Below, piece after piece: positions 11,751 to 23,385 of a stretch of DNA of 64,000 nt. Origin of the DNA: Ceratobasidium sp. AG-K. Lineage: Eukaryota; Basidiomycota; Agaricomycetes; Cantharellales; Ceratobasidiaceae. The stretch's first letter is position 1; each line of letters opens with the position of its first letter. Made by a program: the position numbers and the translations under genes. Where the stretch lies: contig JAWNGF010000007.1 in assembly GCA_037039685.1 (NCBI GenBank), positions 2,480,001 to 2,544,000 on the forward strand. The letters are read 5' to 3'. Under the pieces are notes generated by a model. The model was not told the origin of the DNA. It searched no databases and saw only the letters and a list, made by a program, of their open reading frames with translations.

Positions 11751-13007
11751 TCGGCTGAAGGTCGGTCGAGGTCGGTGCCAGAATTTCGGATAAAGTGTGT
11801 CAAGCGCCGCCGGATTTCACCACGTGACGGACTCGGAATCAAATAGGGAGAACTTCGCCCCAGCCCACCAATCCTACTGCCCACAAAATAGCGAATATCT
11901 CAACGATCGCGAGTTGATTTTATAAGTAAATTATTGTTTTCTAATGCCTACCCAATGAGGGCTCTTAAAGCTCCGGGCTACTGGACATGCGCGGTCGGTC
12001 TCTGGTAATAGTTACGCGTGGAGCGCTCAAGGCTGAAATGCAGTCGCCAAGATATCTGAGGAGTCCTACCCTAGCACCATGGTATAGCGCGACGAACTGA
12101 TTAACCTGGCAGCCTTCCACGAAAACCGGCAGTATCTGCCAAGTGTGTGAATTCCCGCTACCCGCATACACCAATCACTTCTCGTGTACACTACGCGTGG
12201 AACATTCTGTCCTAAGGCTTGCACCCTCATTGTTAAAACCAAGGTACCGCGCTCCAGAAATTGAATGTAGACTTCGCCGGACAGATTCGCTCAGGAGGTG
12301 CGACCTCCTGTCGTGATTGACCTGGCCACAACTTCCATGAATTATGCCAAGATGCAGCCGGGCGTCAACTACACTCAGCTACACCATCCGATCATTCCTC
12401 TCTCTTCCTAGGTCCGCTGTGTAATATTATTGGTTCGAGCTCACAGTCAGTCGTGCTATGTCAGGTAGCAATGAACGGCACACTGAAATTATAATTACTT
12501 TTCATGGTTGCGGTATCTACAGTCTTAGCTGTCAGCCTGGATACATAATATTACCTACACAATCACATGCTACTTGGGGAACGATACGTTTCCGACTATT
12601 CGTTGAGAAGTAGTTTCAACTCTAGAAGGCTTCTCGGGCCCCGCTGGCGAGGTTAATCCGGCTGGCTCCGTGGGATATGACCTATTTTGATCTCTAGTCA
12701 GCCTCGAGCGGCGTTGAGGGGAAATAGCATTTGTATTCTCGTAAGATACGTGGCAATGATTTTGCTCGCTGAAGGCTTCATTTTACCGGCAATCTCTCAA
12801 ATGGTGATCCCGGAGTCAGCTGAAGCGCCTGGTGACCGCCCACAGACTTTGTTCAATTCACTTCGGGATTTTGCCGAGCCACTCGCCCTTGCGCCTCGGT
12901 GGGGTCTCGAACCCGTCTCAATTATTTTGTCTGGTATAAATATGGCCTAGGCGAGCAGCCATCCCCTCACCAACACTGCTCACCTCGAACTTACTGAATA
13001 CTCAACT
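11751..13007. other. Divergent intergenic region
   Basis: It separates the minus-strand synthase gene from the plus-strand GH45 gene, so it should hold both promoters. A TATA-like tataaatatgg lies at 12934-12944, about 65-75 bases before the GH45 start, and pyrimidine-rich sequence follows. Short frames at 11965-12174 and 12687-12950 lack recognisable domains. Confidence 0.45.
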
Positions 13008-14079
13008 ATGCGATACACCACTTCTGTTTCCTTTACACTCTTGGCCGCTTTGACCGCAGTAAGCGCTCAATCAGGATCAGGGAAAACTACTCGTTACTGG
13101 TATGAGCTCCTACATTTTTCCTTGGTTCCGAGCTAAGCTTTCTCGCGATGAATCTAGGGACTGCTGCAAGGAAAGCTGCGGCTGGTCTGGCAAAGCCAGC
13201 GTCAGCGGCCCTGTTCGCAGCTGTGATAGGAACAACAATCCACTATCAGATTTCAACGCTCAGTCTGCTTGCAATAACGGTGGAGCGTTCGCTTGTGCAA
13301 ATCATGTAGGTCTTTAGTGTAGTTCATCGCCTCCATATACCCAACCCTATTCGGCCAAATAGTCTCCTTGGGCCGTCAATGATAGCCTTGCGTATGGTTT
13401 TGCGGCCGTGAACATTCAAGGAGGATCGGAATCTTCATGGTGCTGCCAATGCTACGAACTTACGTGCGTTTATCCCCATTTACTGTGACCCTACAATTAC
13501 TCACATGGCTGCAGGTTCACAAGCGGGCCTGTCTCTGGAAAGAAAATGATCGTTCAAGCAACAAACACCGGCGGTGACCTCGGTAATGTACGAATCATGA
13601 TGCATACAAACACCCTTGTGCTTACTCGAACGACCCTAGAACCACTTTGACCTCATGATCCCGGGCGGTGGTGTTGGGTAAGTGGGGTAGAGAATTTGAT
13701 CGGTCCCATAACTTATCATAAGTGTAGAATATTCGGCCAAGGGTGTGCAGCACAGTATGGAGCTCCTTCCACGGGGTGGGGTGCGCAATATGGTGGCGTC
13801 TCCAGGTGCGTATATATTATTGATATCGACGTCACATGTATTTTTGTACTGATGGTAATGCAGCCGCGCCGAGTGCTCTAAACTTCCTTCGGCCCTGCAA
13901 GCTGGCTGCTACTGGCGTTTCGATTGGTTCAAAGCCGCAGACAATCCATCGGTGAGTACTTGAATGGTTGAAGTCTATTTTGTCAGTACCTTCTAACCGA
14001 GAATCACCCTTAGGTATCGTTCCAACAGGTTACATGCCCCAGTCAGCTTACAAGCATCACTGGATGCACTCGTAGATAG
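13008..14079 (+). CDS. GH45 endoglucanase (secreted cellulase), copy 1
   Basis: It hydrolyses beta-1,4-glucan internally and is secreted. The start ATG is at 13008 with a ~20-residue signal peptide ([20 protein letters not shown]). The first intron is 13100-13157. Seven introns split the gene and the stop is TAG at 14077-14079. Family marks are [18 protein letters not shown], holding the first catalytic Asp after TRYW, the Cys-rich [10 protein letters not shown], and [19 protein letters not shown], holding the second catalytic Asp (HFD). The mature protein is a single catalytic domain of ~210 residues; no carbohydrate-binding module follows and the frame ends right after ITGCTRR. It is the upstream member of a tandem pair with the gene at 14481. 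Confidence 0.93.
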
Positions 14080-14480
14080 AAAATGTGTAATTCTTCATTG
14101 GGTTTGCTCGTCGCCCGAACGGGTAGAAATATATTGCTTTGATTCAATAGCGCAACGCATATTATATCCCTGAATATTCACTGCTACCATATATTTCCGG
14201 GTCTAGATTCTTGGTATGTATGCCCTCATCCGGCAACGGCACTCCAAATATAAGCTTCATGAGAACCTGGGTTCGGGTTGCCCGGCGCTTCTCGTGCCCT
14301 TGATTAACATGCTTATTTCTCCGAGATGCACGAGAACGTGACGTATGTAGCAACCAGCTGATTTGCTGCGCCGCCGTTTCTTAGACGGTTAGAAGCTGAA
14401 TCCTCCGGTAATTTGTTTTATCTACCTAGTATATAACGATAGTGCTGAGCGGTACTAGGCGGCAACCACGAATACAAATC
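14080..14480. other. Intergenic spacer between tandem GH45 genes
   Basis: 400 bases. It holds the 3' region of copy 1 and the promoter of copy 2. A tatataacg TATA-like box lies at about 14431-14439, some 45-50 bases before the ATG at 14481. No other gene is seen. Confidence 0.5.
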
Positions 14481-15540
14481 ATGCTGTTTACCACCGCTTT
14501 CCTTACTCTGATTTCTTTCGGCGCTGTACATGCGCAGTCTGGATCTGGAGTTACGACTCGTTATTGGTGTGGCACTTTAATACTTTTGAGAGGTTACGTG
14601 CGCTAACATAATGGCGATGCAGGGACTGTTGCAAAGAGAGCTGCGGCTGGTCGGGCAAAGCAAGTGTCACAGCTCCAGTCCAGAGCTGCGACATTAGGAA
14701 CAACCCCCTATCCGACAACAACGTACAGTCGGGTTGTAATGGAGGGGGGGCGTATGCGTGCGCAAATCACGTACGCACTCTGCTTTGAGACTGATTCGTG
14801 GCTAACATTCGTCATAGTCACCATTTGCCGTTAGTGATAGTCTGGCATACGGCTTCGCGGCTGTCAACATTCAAGGGGGGAGCGAATCAGCTTGGTGCTG
14901 CCAGTGTTACGAATTGACGTGAGGGACTATATAACCCTAGAAATGACTATATCCCGGGAGCTCATAAATCCCATAGGTTCACCAGTGGTGCAGTCTCTGG
15001 CCAAAAAATGATTGTTCAGGCGACTAACACTGGAGGTGACCTGGGAAATGTGAGTCTTAGGTTGATGCAACGAGTTTTACAGGTTGTTAACGCCGATTGC
15101 TCTAGAATCACTTTGACATTATGATTCCAGGAGGAGGTGTTGGGTGAGCCTGAGCTCCTTTCACACCACTGGTCAACGTGGCTAACCGCCCTTTAGAATT
15201 TTCGGGCAGGGTTGTGCGGCGCAATACGGAGCTCCCTCAACCGGATGGGGTGCTCAATATGGAGGTGTTTCTAGGTATGCTCCATTGAAATGAGTGAACT
15301 TTGGTGTCACTAATTGGTTGAAATTTCGTTAGTGTTGCTGAATGCTCTCAGCTTCCTTCTGCACTCCAAGCAGGATGCCAGTGGCGCTTCAATTGGTTCA
15401 AAGGCGCTGATAATCCTTCGGTAACTGGCTTGGCTAGTTCGTGTTTTTATTGCTCTAACTCTTATTTTCTCTAGGTGACATTCCAGCAAGTTACCTGCCC
15501 AACTGCGCTCACAAACATAAGCAAGTGCATTCGGCAGTGA
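14481..15540 (+). CDS. GH45 endoglucanase (secreted cellulase), copy 2
   Basis: Same function as the neighbour at 13008. ATG at 14481 begins the signal peptide MLFTTAFLTLISFGAVHAQ; the stop is TGA at 15538-15540. It keeps [28 protein letters not shown] and [19 protein letters not shown], so both catalytic Asp residues are present. Introns fall at the same codon positions as in copy 1, while intron sequences and signal peptides differ, so this is an old enough tandem duplication with the catalytic domain conserved. It too lacks a binding module and ends ISKCIRQ. Confidence 0.93.
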
Positions 15541-16958
15541 TTCTGGGAGCCTTCAATATGTTGCATACATGGCGGCGGGCTTGGGAATTCAGAATCCCTC
15601 GATATAATTATGTTAACACGATGCTATAGAATGAGATTATGCCTTACGAGTGTCGCTTGCGACTTGGTCTCACGTATGATGAATGGCCGGCGCCTATACC
15701 GGTGAAAGTTTACCAGAAATGTTACATAATCGCTGGGCTCTGCTGGGTCATCAGGGTAATCGACATGGTCTAATACAGTAATCGCTTATCAGGCACTTGC
15801 GACGTCCTCATCAACCCCATATCCGTTATTGGCCTGAGGTGCAAATTACAAGTGCAGTATAAGGAGCGGACGAGATTGACCATGCCCTTCCGAGTGACTA
15901 ATACGATAAGGTCCGTCCTCGCGACGAACCTCATGCGGGCTTGTCAGCTCCTACCAGCTTAAGCATACATACCAATTTAGGGAATATCTACCCTCCGTTC
16001 TTGCTCGCACCCGAAATTAAATTGGGCGCATTGATTACGACACTAAAAAAATGAATTATACATACTATTTACATGTACATTCAACCTCCAGGCCCCCATC
16101 AAATCGAATGTATACCCTCTAATATACCTATGAAAGCACGGTTCACGAGTAGCACTGCTGAAAGATGTCAACTCCAAGGACTCGGAAGGCATGGCAAGGT
16201 ACTTGCTGTTGAGTCCATCTATGGGAGTATGTTTATGCGGGTTAAAGCCAAGGGAGGAGTATCAGCGATGTTCTGGTACTCGAAGTTGAACAATATTCAC
16301 GTTGTGATAACCCCGAGTATTCGACAACCAGATCAGCCCTCTAGAGACTGTGTTTCACTGGTGACAGTGAATTCTGACTGGTCGATGCGATTGGCCTCGC
16401 GCATGGGGATGGTTTCGGAGGGTAGTCAAATTCAGATGGTGGCCCCAGAGCCAGGGTTACGATGCGTAACGCAATCTCAATATTGTAACGGCAACATGAC
16501 ATCATCGATTTTCGTTCCTTCATCTTCTCGACCATAAGCCAAAACCATCCGCCGCAGCACACAGCTTTTTGCCGCGATAGGCGGACACATACACTGGAAT
16601 CTATCATCTGCACAAAAATTCTCTCTTGCAGCCGAGTTCTATATTCAACACCCGAGGACTTCCATCGCCGAAGTCCCCGATCGCCTAGCCAGTCGAACTT
16701 GATCCACCCTACTATCACCTCCTAAAGGGGTAAATCAGATGATTTTGCCGATCATGTGTTGAACGGCGCCGCTTCGGATGCTGCCGTCCTCATATCGCTT
16801 GATGATATTCTGCATTGGCGAGATGTATATGCCCCCGCTGTAGTCCCGTCCGAACAGGTTGCGGTAGATTGGCCTTGGGTATAAAACCGAGACTCAAGAG
16901 ACATTAGATATCATCAGCTACTCGTCTACTTACTACTCGACAACTCAACCACTCCAAT
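15541..16958. other. Intergenic region, no supported gene
   Basis: About 1.4 kb. Open frames at 16073-16537 (plus, 154 codons) and 16341-16718 (minus, 125 codons) overlap each other and show no domain, signal peptide or splice-consistent extension. A TATA-like tataaaac at 16880-16887 lies about 80 bases before the thaumatin-like start and may be its promoter. Confidence 0.45.
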
Positions 16959-17974
16959 ATGAAGTCCGCTGTCCTCCTTGCGTTCGTCGCCTCCGCTCTC
17001 GGTCGTACTTTCACCGTCTACAACGCATGCCCGTTCACCATCTGGCCCGCGGTCTTCGTATGCATATCGCTTTGATTCCTGTATTCGGGCTTACCTTTGA
17101 TCGATAGACCGACTTGAACGTTGGCTCCGCCGTTCCTGCTATTGAAACCGGTTGGGAAGCCGCAGCATACACCAAGCGCACCTTTACCGTCCCAGACAAT
17201 TGGAAGGCGGGTCGTATCTGGGTACGTCGTTACATCTTTATTATTATCCCTTTGGCTTACCGGATGACAGGGTCGTCGCAACTGCAACTTTGCCACCAAC
17301 CCTGGTCCCAACTCGTGCCTCACTGGAGGATGCAATGGTGGTCTCCAGTGTGACTCACGCACCGGAACTGGTGTTCCTCCTGCGAGTGTCGCCGAGTGGA
17401 CTCTGAGTGCTTCTGACGGACTCGATTGGTATGACGGTAGGCTCCTTGTACCTTGCCAAAGGAATATGTGCTAACGAGAGTGTAGTGAGCTTGGTCGACG
17501 GTTATAACCTGCCAATGCGCATTTCGAACAATGTTGGTTGCGATGTTGCCGAGTGTGCTGTGGACCTTGGACCGAACTGCCCTGCAGCGCTCAAGGGACC
17601 GTATGACTCCTCTGGGTTCCCGGTGGGATGCAAGGTACATACCCCTCATTCTGTTGTGAGCTATGCGTTAACGCATAGATTACCCATAGTCGGCGTGTGT
17701 AGCCAATTTGGACGGAAACCAAGCCAATTCGCCAAACTGCTGCTCTGGACAGTACAGCACCCCCGCCACCTGCCCTCCCAGCGGCGTCGCGTACTACTCG
17801 TACTTCAAGAACGCCTGCCCGCGCTCATACGTGTATGCATACGATGAGTCGAGCGGTACCGCCTTGTTCACGTGCGCCGCATCGAAGAAGGCTGATTGTA
17901 AGTATTCTGTCTCCCCATAGTCGACCAGATATCTAACGCGGCTGGTCCCAGACACACTCACTTTCTGCCCATGA
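16959..17974 (+). CDS. Secreted thaumatin-like protein
   Basis: ATG at 16959 starts a hydrophobic signal peptide (MKSAVLLAFVASALG). Five exons give about 252 residues; the last intron ends at 17951 and the final exon encodes the TLTFCP end, a usual thaumatin C-terminus, with stop TGA at 17972-17974. The mature protein opens with FTVYNACPFTIWPAVF and has many Cys residues consistent with the disulfide-rich fold, including GGCNGGLQC, NVGCDVAECAVDLGPNCP and PNCCSGQY. The acidic residues of DWYDVSLVDGYNLPM fit the cleft of the family. Fungal members are often beta-glucan binding or degrading; an exact activity cannot be read from sequence. Confidence 0.92.
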
Positions 17975-18120
17975 TTGGGCTAGCCAGTGAGCGACTGAAG
18001 GTGCTTCATAGACGCATGTTTACTCGATAGAATAAAATCCTTTTCCCATTACGTTGAGCTGACCTTTGCCTGCGTCACGAGTTCCCAATTCTTAAGATTT
18101 GTCTTGGCCGCCTGTCGGAG

Positions 18121-18444
18121 TCACACGGAAAGTGTAGCGCTCTCCATGTGTATCACCCTTGACAGCTTCTTGTGCTTGAAGATCCAAGGTCGAGGACCGG
18201 GAGGACTTTGAGTGATTTGAGGCTCATCGGGAAGCCCTGAGGCGTATACAGTCCAGTCATCATGTTGACCAAACACTAGTACAGTGGTTCCTTGTAGATC
18301 ACAAGACTGAGTATCCAAGGACGGAAATTTATATGCATTCCCTAGACTTGGCTCCCGTATCCCCGCTCTCAACCAAAGTGGTTTCAACCGCTTTGTAACT
18401 AACTCAGCATTGATTAGCCTCACTTCAGTGAATTCGAAGGGCAC
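18121..18444 (-). CDS. Unrecognised frame, possibly the last exon of the split ubiquitin-like gene
   Basis: A 107-codon minus-strand frame between the thaumatin-like gene and the ubiquitin-like fragment. Its composition looks coding (LINAELVTKRLKPLWLRAG, VLVFGQHDDWTVYASG). It could be a downstream exon of the gene at 18556 if an intron begins at the GTAGATATT that overlaps the apparent end of that fragment. I do not recognise a domain and the link is inference. Confidence 0.3.
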   Translation of the reverse strand: MPFEFTEVRLINAELVTKRLKPLWLRAGIREPSLGNAYKFPSLDTQSCDLQGTTVLVFGQHDDWTVYASGLPDEPQITQSPPGPRPWIFKHKKLSRVIHMESATLSV

Positions 18445-18555
18445 TTAGACACGTCCTTGGTCGGGGCTACATCACAACCTGTGTATTCACCTGTTTCCTT
18501 CATAAAGGGCAAAAAAATGCTGCAACTCCTCCGTACATGTCGTAGTGCAATTACA

Positions 18556-18757
18556 TCAAAAGGTAATATCTACCAGCGAATTTGGCCCGATGCTAAAATC
18601 AGTGAGCCGACAATTCGCCCCCGTAAGTTGAACACCGTTGTAGCGAGCATAGCCTCCCAAATCCGGGATATTCTCTTGTTGTTTCACTTGCTCGATCAGT
18701 TGGGTAACTGTGCAATCCAGAGAAATCTGTGTTTTGTAAACCTGGACAACTGGGTTA
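18556..18757 (-). pseudogene. Host gene 3' fragment with ubiquitin-like domain, split by Cop-1
   Basis: Read on the minus strand from the Cop-1 boundary, it encodes NPVVQVYKTQISLDCTVTQL, then a helix ending QQENIP, then YNGVQLTGANCRLTDFSIG and NSLVDITF. The order beta-hairpin, helix, IP turn, YNG..L, LxDFxI, SxV is that of a ubiquitin-like beta-grasp domain. The first half lies 35.5 kb away at 54243-54752 because the copia element is inserted inside the domain exon. The GGTTA at 18753-18757 is the target-site copy. The true C-terminus may lie further on (see 18121-18444). Confidence 0.65.
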
Positions 18758-19039
18758 TATTGAGATATTACCGAGAACGTCTCGCACTCAATGAGCTTCT
18801 TAGCTAGACCGCGCAGTGGAAGTGAACTACAAGGATGATGTATTGTGCGAATACGCAGTCGCTTTATATACACACATGAGTAGAACATGAGAGAACGATA
18901 AGAGAACAATTAGTAACACGCATACGTGTACTATCAGTCAGCACAGAAATAATCAGTCAGCATATAGTGAGTCAATTCGCCACATTCGGTAGTAGGCGAC
19001 GTGTATATTCGATTCGCATATTCCATTTGATTCACAATA
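18758..19039 (-). repeat. Cop-1 3' LTR
   Basis: 282 bases, nearly identical to 53961-54242. On the minus strand it is preceded by the polypurine tract GAGGGGGAG at about 19040-19049. Confidence 0.92.
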
Positions 19040-19063
19040 CTCCCCCTCAACGAGCCAGACGGT

Positions 19064-19859
19064 TTATTCGAGATTCATTTGCTCGAAACAGGCGTTAAGA
19101 TCGTGATTCTCCTGTTCTCGGGGAAAATGGTCTCCAAGGGCCGTTTTCGAGGATAAATGATTAAGGCCCATATATGAATTAGCGAGGTACCAGTGCTGTG
19201 GGTACGGAAGCGGTTTCGTAAACGCGTCGGCGAGGTTGTCTTTCGATGGAATATAGCCAAGATTAATGAATCCTTGTCGATAATAGTCTCGGACGAAGTT
19301 ATATCGAGTGGAAATGTGTTTAGCTCGAGAGCGATGAGTGGGGCTGTTAACGTAGTCGATTGTGGCTTGATTGTCGATTAGGATAGTTGTTGGACGGGAA
19401 ATATCAATTCCTAAGCCGTTAAGGAAGTGTCGGAGCCAGAGAACTTCCTGAGTGGCGTGTGCAAGCGCATGAAACTCGGCTTCCATAGTCGAAATCGAAA
19501 TAGTCTTTTGTTTCCTAGAAGACCACATAATCGGACCGCCTCCTAGCATAACAATGCAGCCTGAAACCGAAAAAGATTCGTATTCGGAAGCGAAAGAAGC
19601 GTCTGTGTAAGTGACTTCTTCAAAGGGTCCTCAGCCGTAGTAAGTGATTCCTTTTGATGCGGTGCTGTTGAGGTATCGGAAACAGTGCTTTAGTACACCA
19701 ACATGAGTCTGGTTGTACTTGGCAGTAAATCGAGCTAAAAGGTTGACAACAAATGTGATATCGGGCTGACAGCAGCGGGCTACCCAAAGTATGCGACCAA
19801 TCATTGTTGCAAATGGATAGTTATCCCAGACATCAGAAGCAGGTTCAAGGGTCGGCGTG
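19064..19859 (-). pseudogene. Cop-1 pol 3' part: end of RT and RNase H
   Basis: It continues the Cop-1 reverse transcriptase interrupted by Gyp-A. RNase H of the copia type is plain: TDASFASE near 19600, SRKQKTISISTMEAEFHALA, LIDNQATIDYVN, RAKHISTRYNFVRD and IPSKDNLADAFTKPL. A TGA at 19633-19631 interrupts the frame just before the RNase H core. The end of the frame at 19064 lies close to the polypurine tract. Confidence 0.88.
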
Positions 19860-19864
19860 GTATG

Positions 19865-20348
19865 TGTCGTAAGCTTCTTCTTAATGGCTATGAGACAAGC
19901 CGCGATGGAGAGTGGACGGCACTAAGACCTAAGTGACCTCTTGAACCACAGACACTTAAGTGTCTGTAGGCTCTTGAGGGTAGGGGTGGTTCAAAGTGTC
20001 ACTCAAAGGGGATGTTTGACGAGACAAAACAAGCTGGGGTTACCAGGCTTGTTGGTCCTCTATATATATTCACAAAGTGGCCGAGTCATACAAGGCGCAG
20101 CCACATGAGTCATACAAAAACAGCCAGTCAGGAGTGTCCATGTGAGTCATGCTATATGAACAGGCATGACTCGTACAAAGCACAGCCGCGTTACACAGTG
20201 TAACACATAACCACAAGAAGGTGGCAACGCGGCAGGAAAAACAAGGGGAAAGACAAACAAAGAACAAACACAAAGACAAGCGCAAACACAAGTAACAAGA
20301 GAGGATGAGACGTAGACGAGTCCGATGGCAAGAGCATGGCTCGCGACA
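19865..20348 (-). repeat. Gyp-A 3' LTR (484 bp)
   Basis: It begins TGTCG and ends GACA, differing from its partner at 48820-49303 at only about five sites by eye. It holds a perfect 20-base palindrome at 19948-19967. On the minus strand the tract CTTAAGGGGGGAGTAA lies just before it (20349-20364). Confidence 0.93.
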
Positions 20349-20393
20349 TTACTCCCCCCTTAAGGTCCTTGAGGGGAACCCGGAAGGGCTAAT

Positions 20394-21161
20394 CTACTGC
20401 ACCCAGCAGTCCTTGTTGACCTTTTCAACCAGGGAGTCGGGCTCGTCCTCCTTTTCCTCCGTGAGGTCGATGGGGTTGAACACAGTATTACCTGGTTCAT
20501 CGCAGTGTTCCTCCCACTTCTCCCAGGTCCTCTCGTCCGTCCAGTCCGCCTTGGACCAGTCCAAGATCCTCTCCTGCTCCTCCACATGGTCCTTGTCCCA
20601 TTGTCGTATGTCCGGCTCGACCTCCTTCCATTCCGACAAATCCGCATCCTTCTCCTGCCACCAGAATGGCTTCCATTTGAACTTTTCCCTCTGATAGCGT
20701 CCCCGCTCCATTCTCCAATCCGCCAAGTCTGCTTTGAAGTTCTTGTCCCATGCGTCGGTCCATTGAGGCCTCAGAGTGGGAGGGCGACCTTTGTATCCTG
20801 GAACCCATTCGCTGCTGTAGGCTCCTTCTTGTCCCCATTCGACCACCCCAAGCTTGTGCATGGATAGCAACACGGCTTCGGATACTTGAAACGCTGCGCA
20901 TCCTCGGCATACGTAGATGTCCTTTCGCTGGAGCTGCATGCGTGTTGGCCATTTTTTGCCAACCCATTCAAACTCTCCCAGGTCGGAGTGCAGGATGTTG
21001 TCGGAGGCACGGAATTGGAGCCGCCCTGGACTCTGCTGGGACCTTTTGAAGATGTAGAGGGCTGCTCCCGAGTCAAGGATGCGGGCCGTCTGGAAGCCTG
21101 GTCCGTCGAGAACGCAAACAAGGTTGCTGGCAATGGTGGCACGGGTGATGGCGGGCATAGT
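20394..21161 (-). CDS. Gyp-A third ORF (tryptophan-rich, unknown function)
   Basis: It lies between the pol chromodomain and the 3' LTR. A conserved ATG (MPAITRATIASNL) is at 21161; the frame is open upstream to 21224. The protein has an N-terminal part with a CRGCAAF motif and a C-terminal part with regularly spaced tryptophans (WTDAW, DWRMERGRYQ, WKPFWWQEKDADLSEWKE, WDKDHVEEQERILDWSKADW). It overlaps the end of the pol frame. It clearly aligns with the third ORFs of Gyp-B to Gyp-E although Gyp-A is divergent, which indicates selection for this product. No known family is recognised. Confidence 0.75.
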   Translation of the reverse strand, partial: TMPAITRATIASNLVCVLDGPGFQTARILDSGAALYIFKRSQQSPGRLQFRASDNILHSDLGEFEWVGKKWPTRMQLQRKDIYVCRGCAAFQVSEAVLLSMHKLGVVEWGQEGAYSSEWVPGYKGRPPTLRPQWTDAWDKNFKADLADWRMERGRYQREKFKWKPFWWQEKDADLSEWKEVEPDIRQWDKDHVEEQERILDWSKADWTDERTWEKWEEHCDEPGNTVFNPIDLTEEKEDEPDSLVEKVNKDCWVQ

Positions 21162-21224
21162 GTGCAAAAGAGATTTAGGGCTTTGAGTGTGTAGAGCGAG
21201 TTGGAAAGTGAGCAAGTTTTGCAA

Positions 21225-22890
21225 GTTGTGTTGTCGTCCTGTTCCGCCCTTCCTTTAATACTTGTTGTTTTGTAGTTTGACGGTGTTGGGGCCTTTGGGA
21301 AATCCTTCAAGAACTTCCTCATTATTACCTTGAGGTGGCCGAAATCTTCTGCCCGTTGTTCTGTGTCTTCTTTTTCATCATAACCCTTCCATCTAACCCT
21401 GTAGAACAACCCGTCCTTTGTTTCCTTCCAGTCCACGATTTTCTCCACTTCGTATTCTTCCTCTCCTTCTTTTGTTGTGATTGGCGGTGGTCGGGGTTGG
21501 TTTCTGTGAAAGTTTTCATCTTTTTTGTATGGACTAAGAAGATCGCTGTGGAACACAGGGTGTATTCTCATGGTTTTTGGAAGCTCCAATTCGTAGGCGT
21601 GACTAGATATGATTTTTTTGATCTTGAAAGGACCATATTTCTTGTTGTCAAGTTTCTTGTTGGGGCGGCTTGTCTTTATGTTTTGTCCGTAAAGCCAGAC
21701 AAGGTTGTCCTCTTTGTATTTTGGTTGGTGTTCGATTGTGTCCTTTCTCCTGTGCCATTCCATTGCTGCCTTTGCTTTGTCCCATACTTCTTGCCAGTTG
21801 TTCGCTTTCTCATTTGCTTCAGGAATTGTGGTAACTTCTCTTAAGACATTCCATAGCAGTTCTCTGCCGTTGACAATCTTGAATGGGGTTTTTCCTGTGA
21901 TCCCGTGTCATTGGTTGTTGTAGCAGAATTCTGCAATAGGAAGCAGTTTGGACCAGTTGTCTTGCCTGTAGTTAACAAATGTGCAAAGCCATGCTTCTAT
22001 CCACTGGTTTATTTGTTCTGTTATTCCGTCTGTTTGTGGATGATATGCCGTGCTGAACGTCGGTGTTGTTCCGATTTTCTGGTAGAGGGCCTTCAGGAAC
22101 CTGCTGTTGAAAGTTGTTCCTCTGTCCGAAACTGTACTTCGTGGGAAGCCGTGTAATCTCCAAACGTTCTTCAGGAAAAGATCGGCAAGTTGATCTGCAG
22201 TTGTTGATTCTTTGCAGGCTATGAAGTGTGCCATGCAGGAGAACCAATCTACTACCACTAGAATGCTGTCATTGCCTTGTGATTTTGGGAGTTTTACGAT
22301 GAAATCGTATGCAATATCCTCCCATGGACTGTTCGGGATTTTGAGTGCTTTCAGTGGTACTTGGTTTTTTGTTCCTTTCGCCCTTTGGCACTGCTCACAA
22401 GAGTCAACGTATTTGTTTACTGTTGCCTTAAGTCCAGGCCAGTAGTATTTTCTTGAGATAAGCTCTAGCGTTTGGGCTTGACCCTGGTGTCCCGCCATTG
22501 GTGCATCGTGGTGTAATCTGAGGATTTTTAGCCTAGTGTCCTTGTCTTCTGGCATGTAGATTCTCCCATCTATCCAGAGCAGGTCTTCCTCGAAGTTGTA
22601 GTTCCTAATTCCTTGTTGCACAGATTTGGGAAGGGTTTCCTTGTCTTTGCACAATTCTATGATCTTCCTGATGCTCTTGTCTTCGGTTTGTGCTTCCCTA
22701 ATGTCCGCAATGATGTCTGACTTGATTTCTCCGGCAAATCCTCTGAACTGTTCCTCCTTGATCATGATTTGCTCTGCTGTTGGTATTTCGCTATGATCCG
22801 CTCTTCTGGACAGTAGGTCTGGCTTTGTTGACATGTTCCCCAGTCAGTAAACTATTTCAAAGTTGTAGGACGCCAGGATTTGATGCCATC
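21225..22890 (-). pseudogene. Gyp-A pol 3' part: integrase and chromodomain
   Basis: It carries the zinc-binding HH..CC part (LHHDAPMAGHQGQ, CEQCQRAKG), the integrase core (DIAYDFIVKLPKSQGNDS, TVSDRGTTFNSRF, HPQTDGITEQINQ) and a C-terminal chromodomain (EYEVEKIVDWKE, FYRVRWKGYDEKEDTEQ). A TGA at 21910-21908 interrupts it between integrase core and C-terminal part. It joins the RT part at 30122-31518 across Gyp-B. Confidence 0.88.
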
Positions 22891-23344
22891 TGTCGTACGC
22901 TTCTTCTGGCGACTATGAGACAAGTCACGATGGAGAGTGGACGGCACTAAGACCTAAGTGACCTCTTGAACTGCAACACACTTAAGCGTCTGTAGGCTCT
23001 TGAGGGTAGGGGTGGTTCTAAGTGTCACTCAAAGGGGATGTTTTGACGAGACAAAACAAGCTGGGGTTACCAGGCTTGTAGGTCCTCTATATATAACCAA
23101 GAGGTGGTAGAGTCATACAAGACGCAGCCACACAAGTCACACCGAACAGCCAGTCAGGAGTGTCCAAGTGAGTCATGCTGTATAAACAGACATGACTCGT
23201 GCAAGGCACAGCCGCGTTACACAAAGTAACACATAACCACAAGAAGGTGGCAACGCGGCAAACGGAAATGGAAACACAACACAAAGAAGAGAACAGGCGG
23301 GCGAGACAACAGGCGAGTCCGATGGAGTGAGCTGGCTCACGACA
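22891..23344 (-). repeat. Gyp-B 3' LTR (454 bp)
   Basis: TGTCG...GACA. It differs from 29663-30116 at about five positions by eye, so the insertion is young. The solo LTR at 41067-41520 is the same subfamily. Confidence 0.93.
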
Positions 23345-23385
23345 TTACTCCCCCCTATGAGTCCATTTGGGGGACCTGAATGGAC

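Noticed and set aside
12546..12556. TAATATTAC, the origin nonamer of geminivirus-like replicons
   Set aside because: No flanking stem-loop and no Rep-like gene; a 9-base chance match.
16073..16718. Opposing open frames of 154 and 125 codons
   Set aside because: They overlap each other, lack domains and splice support, and look like chance frames.
18762..19036. Copia LTR ends placed at TGAG...CACA
   Set aside because: These ends give no matching target duplication; TATTG...CAATA gives GGTTA on both sides.
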